Assembly (NCBI GenBank): GCA_025352765.1
Contig: JANXSI010000436.1
Location: forward strand, 1-15,010
Length of the DNA: 15,010 bases
DNA from: Devosia sp.
Lineage (GTDB): Bacteria > Pseudomonadota > Alphaproteobacteria > Rhizobiales > Devosiaceae
Direction of reading: 5' to 3'
Position 1 is the first letter of the stretch; every line of letters begins with the position of its first letter. The notes beneath the pieces were generated by a model, which did not search any database, had not been told where the DNA came from, and saw only the letters and a program-made list of their open reading frames with translations. This document shows positions 13,530 through 15,010 of this stretch, in pieces. The position numbers were made by a program, and so were the translations under genes.

Positions 13530-14900
13530 ATGCGTCTCCTCATCATCGGCGCTCTCGAAGGCCAGCTGTCGGAAGCCACCAAACTCGCCATGCAGGGCGG
13601 CGCAAAGGTCGCCCATGCGGCCAGCATCGATATCGCGCTGGCGAGCCTGCGCTCCGGTCGCGGCGCCGACCTGTTGTTCGTCGACGTGATGATCGATATT
13701 CCCGGACTGATCGCGGCGCTCGACGCCGAACGCTTCCACATCCCGGTCGTCGCCTGCGGCACCGAGACCAACGCCGCTGCCGCCGTCAACGCCATCCGCG
13801 CCGGCGCCAAGGAATACATCCCGCTGCCGCCCGACGCGGAGCTGATCGCCGCCGTCATCGCCGCCGTGGCGCGTGAAAGTGCCGACTTCCTGTTCCGCGA
13901 CCCTGGCATGGCGCGCGTCGTCCAGCTCGCCGAGCAGATCGCCCCCTCCAACGCCTCCGTGCTGATCACCGGCGAGAGCGGCACGGGCAAGGAGGTGATG
14001 GCCAAATACCTTCACTCCAAATCCAAGCGCGCCGGCCACGCTTTCATCTCCGTCAACTGCGCGGCGATCCCCGAGAACCTGCTCGAGAGCGAGCTGTTCG
14101 GCCACGAGAAGGGCTCCTTCACCGGCGCCGTTGCCCGCCGCATCGGCAAGTTCGAGGAAGCCTCGGGCGGCACGCTCCTGCTCGACGAAATCTCCGAGAT
14201 GGATGTTCGCCTTCAGGCCAAGCTTTTGCGCGCTATCCAGGAGCGGGTGATCGATCGCGTCGGCGGCCAGCGTCCCGTGCCGGTCGACATCCGGATCATC
14301 GCGACCTCCAACCGCAACCTCAACGATGCGGTTCGCAACGGCACCTTCCGCGAGGATTTGCTGTTTCGCCTCAATGTCGTGAACCTCAAGCTTCCGCCGT
14401 TGCGCGAACGCCCCGGTGACATCGTGGCGCTCGCCGATCACTTCGTGGAGAAGTATTCTACCGCCAACGGTCTGCCGACCCGCGCGCTCACGGCCGATGC
14501 CCGGCAGGCGCTGCTGCGCGCCCCGTGGCCCGGCAACGTCCGCGAACTCGAGAACACCCTCCATCGCGCTGTCCTCCTGTCGCAGGGCGAGTCGATCGGC
14601 ACCGATGCGATCGTCATGCCCGACGGCGCCGGTCTCTCCGACGTCGTCCGCACCGCCTCGCTGGCCACCCAGGCCGCTCAGGTCGCCGACACCATCTCGC
14701 GCAGCATGGTCGGCCGCACCGTCGCCGACGTCGAACGCGACCTGATCCTCGAAACGCTCGACCACGTGCTGGGCAACCGCACCCACGCCGCGACCATCCT
14801 CGGCATCTCGATCCGCACCCTGCGCAACAAGCTCAACCAGTATTCCGACGAAGGCACCCCGGTGCCGGGCCCCGGCGAACAGCGGCGCCACGTCGCATGA
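13530..14900 (+). CDS. flbD: sigma-54-dependent flagellar regulator FlbD
   Basis: Enhancer-binding activator (456 aa) of late, sigma-54 flagellar genes. Domains: a receiver-like domain (1-115), an AAA+ domain (about 122-355) and a Fis-type helix-turn-helix (about 400-437, THAATILGISIRTLRNKLNQY). The AAA+ part is complete: Walker A GESGTGKE (148-155), sigma-54 contact loop GSFTGA (195-200; the common form is GAFTGA), Walker B GGTLLLDE (213-220), FREDLLFRLNV (273-283) and WPGNVRELEN (333-342). The receiver keeps D52 (LLFVDVMI) but has G7-A8 in place of the acidic pair and L99 in place of the conserved Lys, so ordinary phosphorylation is unlikely. That agrees with Caulobacter FlbD, which is controlled by FliX. 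AGGA at 13518-13521 is its ribosome-binding site. Likely targets here are the palindromes at 6007 and 9699. Confidence 0.95.
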   Translation: MRLLIIGALEGQLSEATKLAMQGGAKVAHAASIDIALASLRSGRGADLLFVDVMIDIPGLIAALDAERFHIPVVACGTETNAAAAVNAIRAGAKEYIPLPPDAELIAAVIAAVARESADFLFRDPGMARVVQLAEQIAPSNASVLITGESGTGKEVMAKYLHSKSKRAGHAFISVNCAAIPENLLESELFGHEKGSFTGAVARRIGKFEEASGGTLLLDEISEMDVRLQAKLLRAIQERVIDRVGGQRPVPVDIRIIATSNRNLNDAVRNGTFREDLLFRLNVVNLKLPPLRERPGDIVALADHFVEKYSTANGLPTRALTADARQALLRAPWPGNVRELENTLHRAVLLSQGESIGTDAIVMPDGAGLSDVVRTASLATQAAQVADTISRSMVGRTVADVERDLILETLDHVLGNRTHAATILGISIRTLRNKLNQYSDEGTPVPGPGEQRRHVA

Positions 14901-14918
14901 GCCGGAGTTTGATCCAGC

Positions 14919-15010
14919 ATGGCTGATCTCTCGCTCCCGGTTCCGTCCGGCCCTTCGGGCGGCTTCCGCTTCCCGAGCCTCGCCGACATCAACCGCGTCC
15001 TCCGCTCGAC
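14919..15010 (+). CDS. flhA: probable flagellar export gate protein FlhA (N-terminal fragment)
   Basis: Only 30 codons are visible before the right edge: start MADLSLPVPSGPSGG, then FRFPSLADINRVLRS. A short Pro/Gly-rich lead followed by a FPSLxDI-type helix is what one finds before the first membrane segment of alphaproteobacterial FlhA, and flhA commonly follows flbD in this operon. GGAG (14904-14907) precedes the ATG by 11 nt, and the gap to flbD is 18 nt. No membrane helix is reached, so the call leans on gene order. Confidence 0.6.
   Translation, partial: MADLSLPVPSGPSGGFRFPSLADINRVLRS

Noticed and set aside
13014..14891. 625-codon minus-strand open frame opposite fliN and flbD
   Set aside because: Antisense shadow of two clear flagellar genes; composition (Gly, Asp, Val, Arg rich) is typical of reverse-complement high-GC coding sequence.

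Overview
The window is GC-rich, tightly packed bacterial DNA. It carries an alphaproteobacterial flagellar cluster with the CtrA/SciP/FlbD regulators typical of that class. Gene content and protein style point to the Hyphomicrobiales, possibly a Devosia-like genus; the genus is inferred from remembered protein style, not from a search. I see no tRNA, rRNA, CRISPR array, insertion sequence or phage gene.

Layout. (1) Positions 1-4246 are an accessory metabolic block. A nitrate/sulfonate/taurine-type ABC importer (permease cut by the left edge, ATPase complete) runs leftward. Divergent from it are an RpiR-family HTH-SIS regulator and a flavin monooxygenase with an N-terminal NTF2/SnoaL-like domain. 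Two similar TGT-N9-ACA boxes lie at the start of the regulator gene, one of them in the divergent gap. (2) Positions 4247-4761 hold two possible 62-codon single-pass membrane proteins; the second ends tail-to-tail with mnmA in a shared CTAG. (3) mnmA (tRNA 2-thiouridylase) runs leftward. (4) Positions 5910-8533 hold a flagellar unit: a regulatory region, then fliK (hook length control) and flgD (hook cap). (5) sciP (CtrA inhibitor, DUF1153) stands alone between hairpins, facing a convergent glutathione S-transferase gene. (6) From about 9700 to the right edge lies fliF-fliG-fliH-fliN-flbD-flhA, with overlaps or gaps of at most 18 nt, so one operon. It encodes the MS ring, rotor, export ATPase regulator, C-ring component, sigma-54 activator FlbD and the start of a probable export gate FlhA.

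How it works together. The best signal beyond the genes is regulatory. Upstream of fliK there is, in order, a perfect 15-bp palindrome (CGGCA-N5-TGCCG form), an IHF-like site and a near-consensus sigma-54 promoter. The same palindrome form recurs upstream of fliF, next to a CtrA-like TTAA-N7-TTTA box, and a TTAG-N7-TTAA box precedes sciP. This resembles the Caulobacter hierarchy: CtrA switches on early genes including fliF and flbD; FlbD then activates late sigma-54 genes and may repress fliF; SciP restrains CtrA. The sites are read by eye and their function is inferred.

I found no clearly undescribed system. The most original points are the compact FlbD/IHF/sigma-54 architecture and apparent CTG start of fliK, the paired FlbD-like sites, the RpiR-controlled monooxygenase/importer locus and the tandem small membrane proteins.
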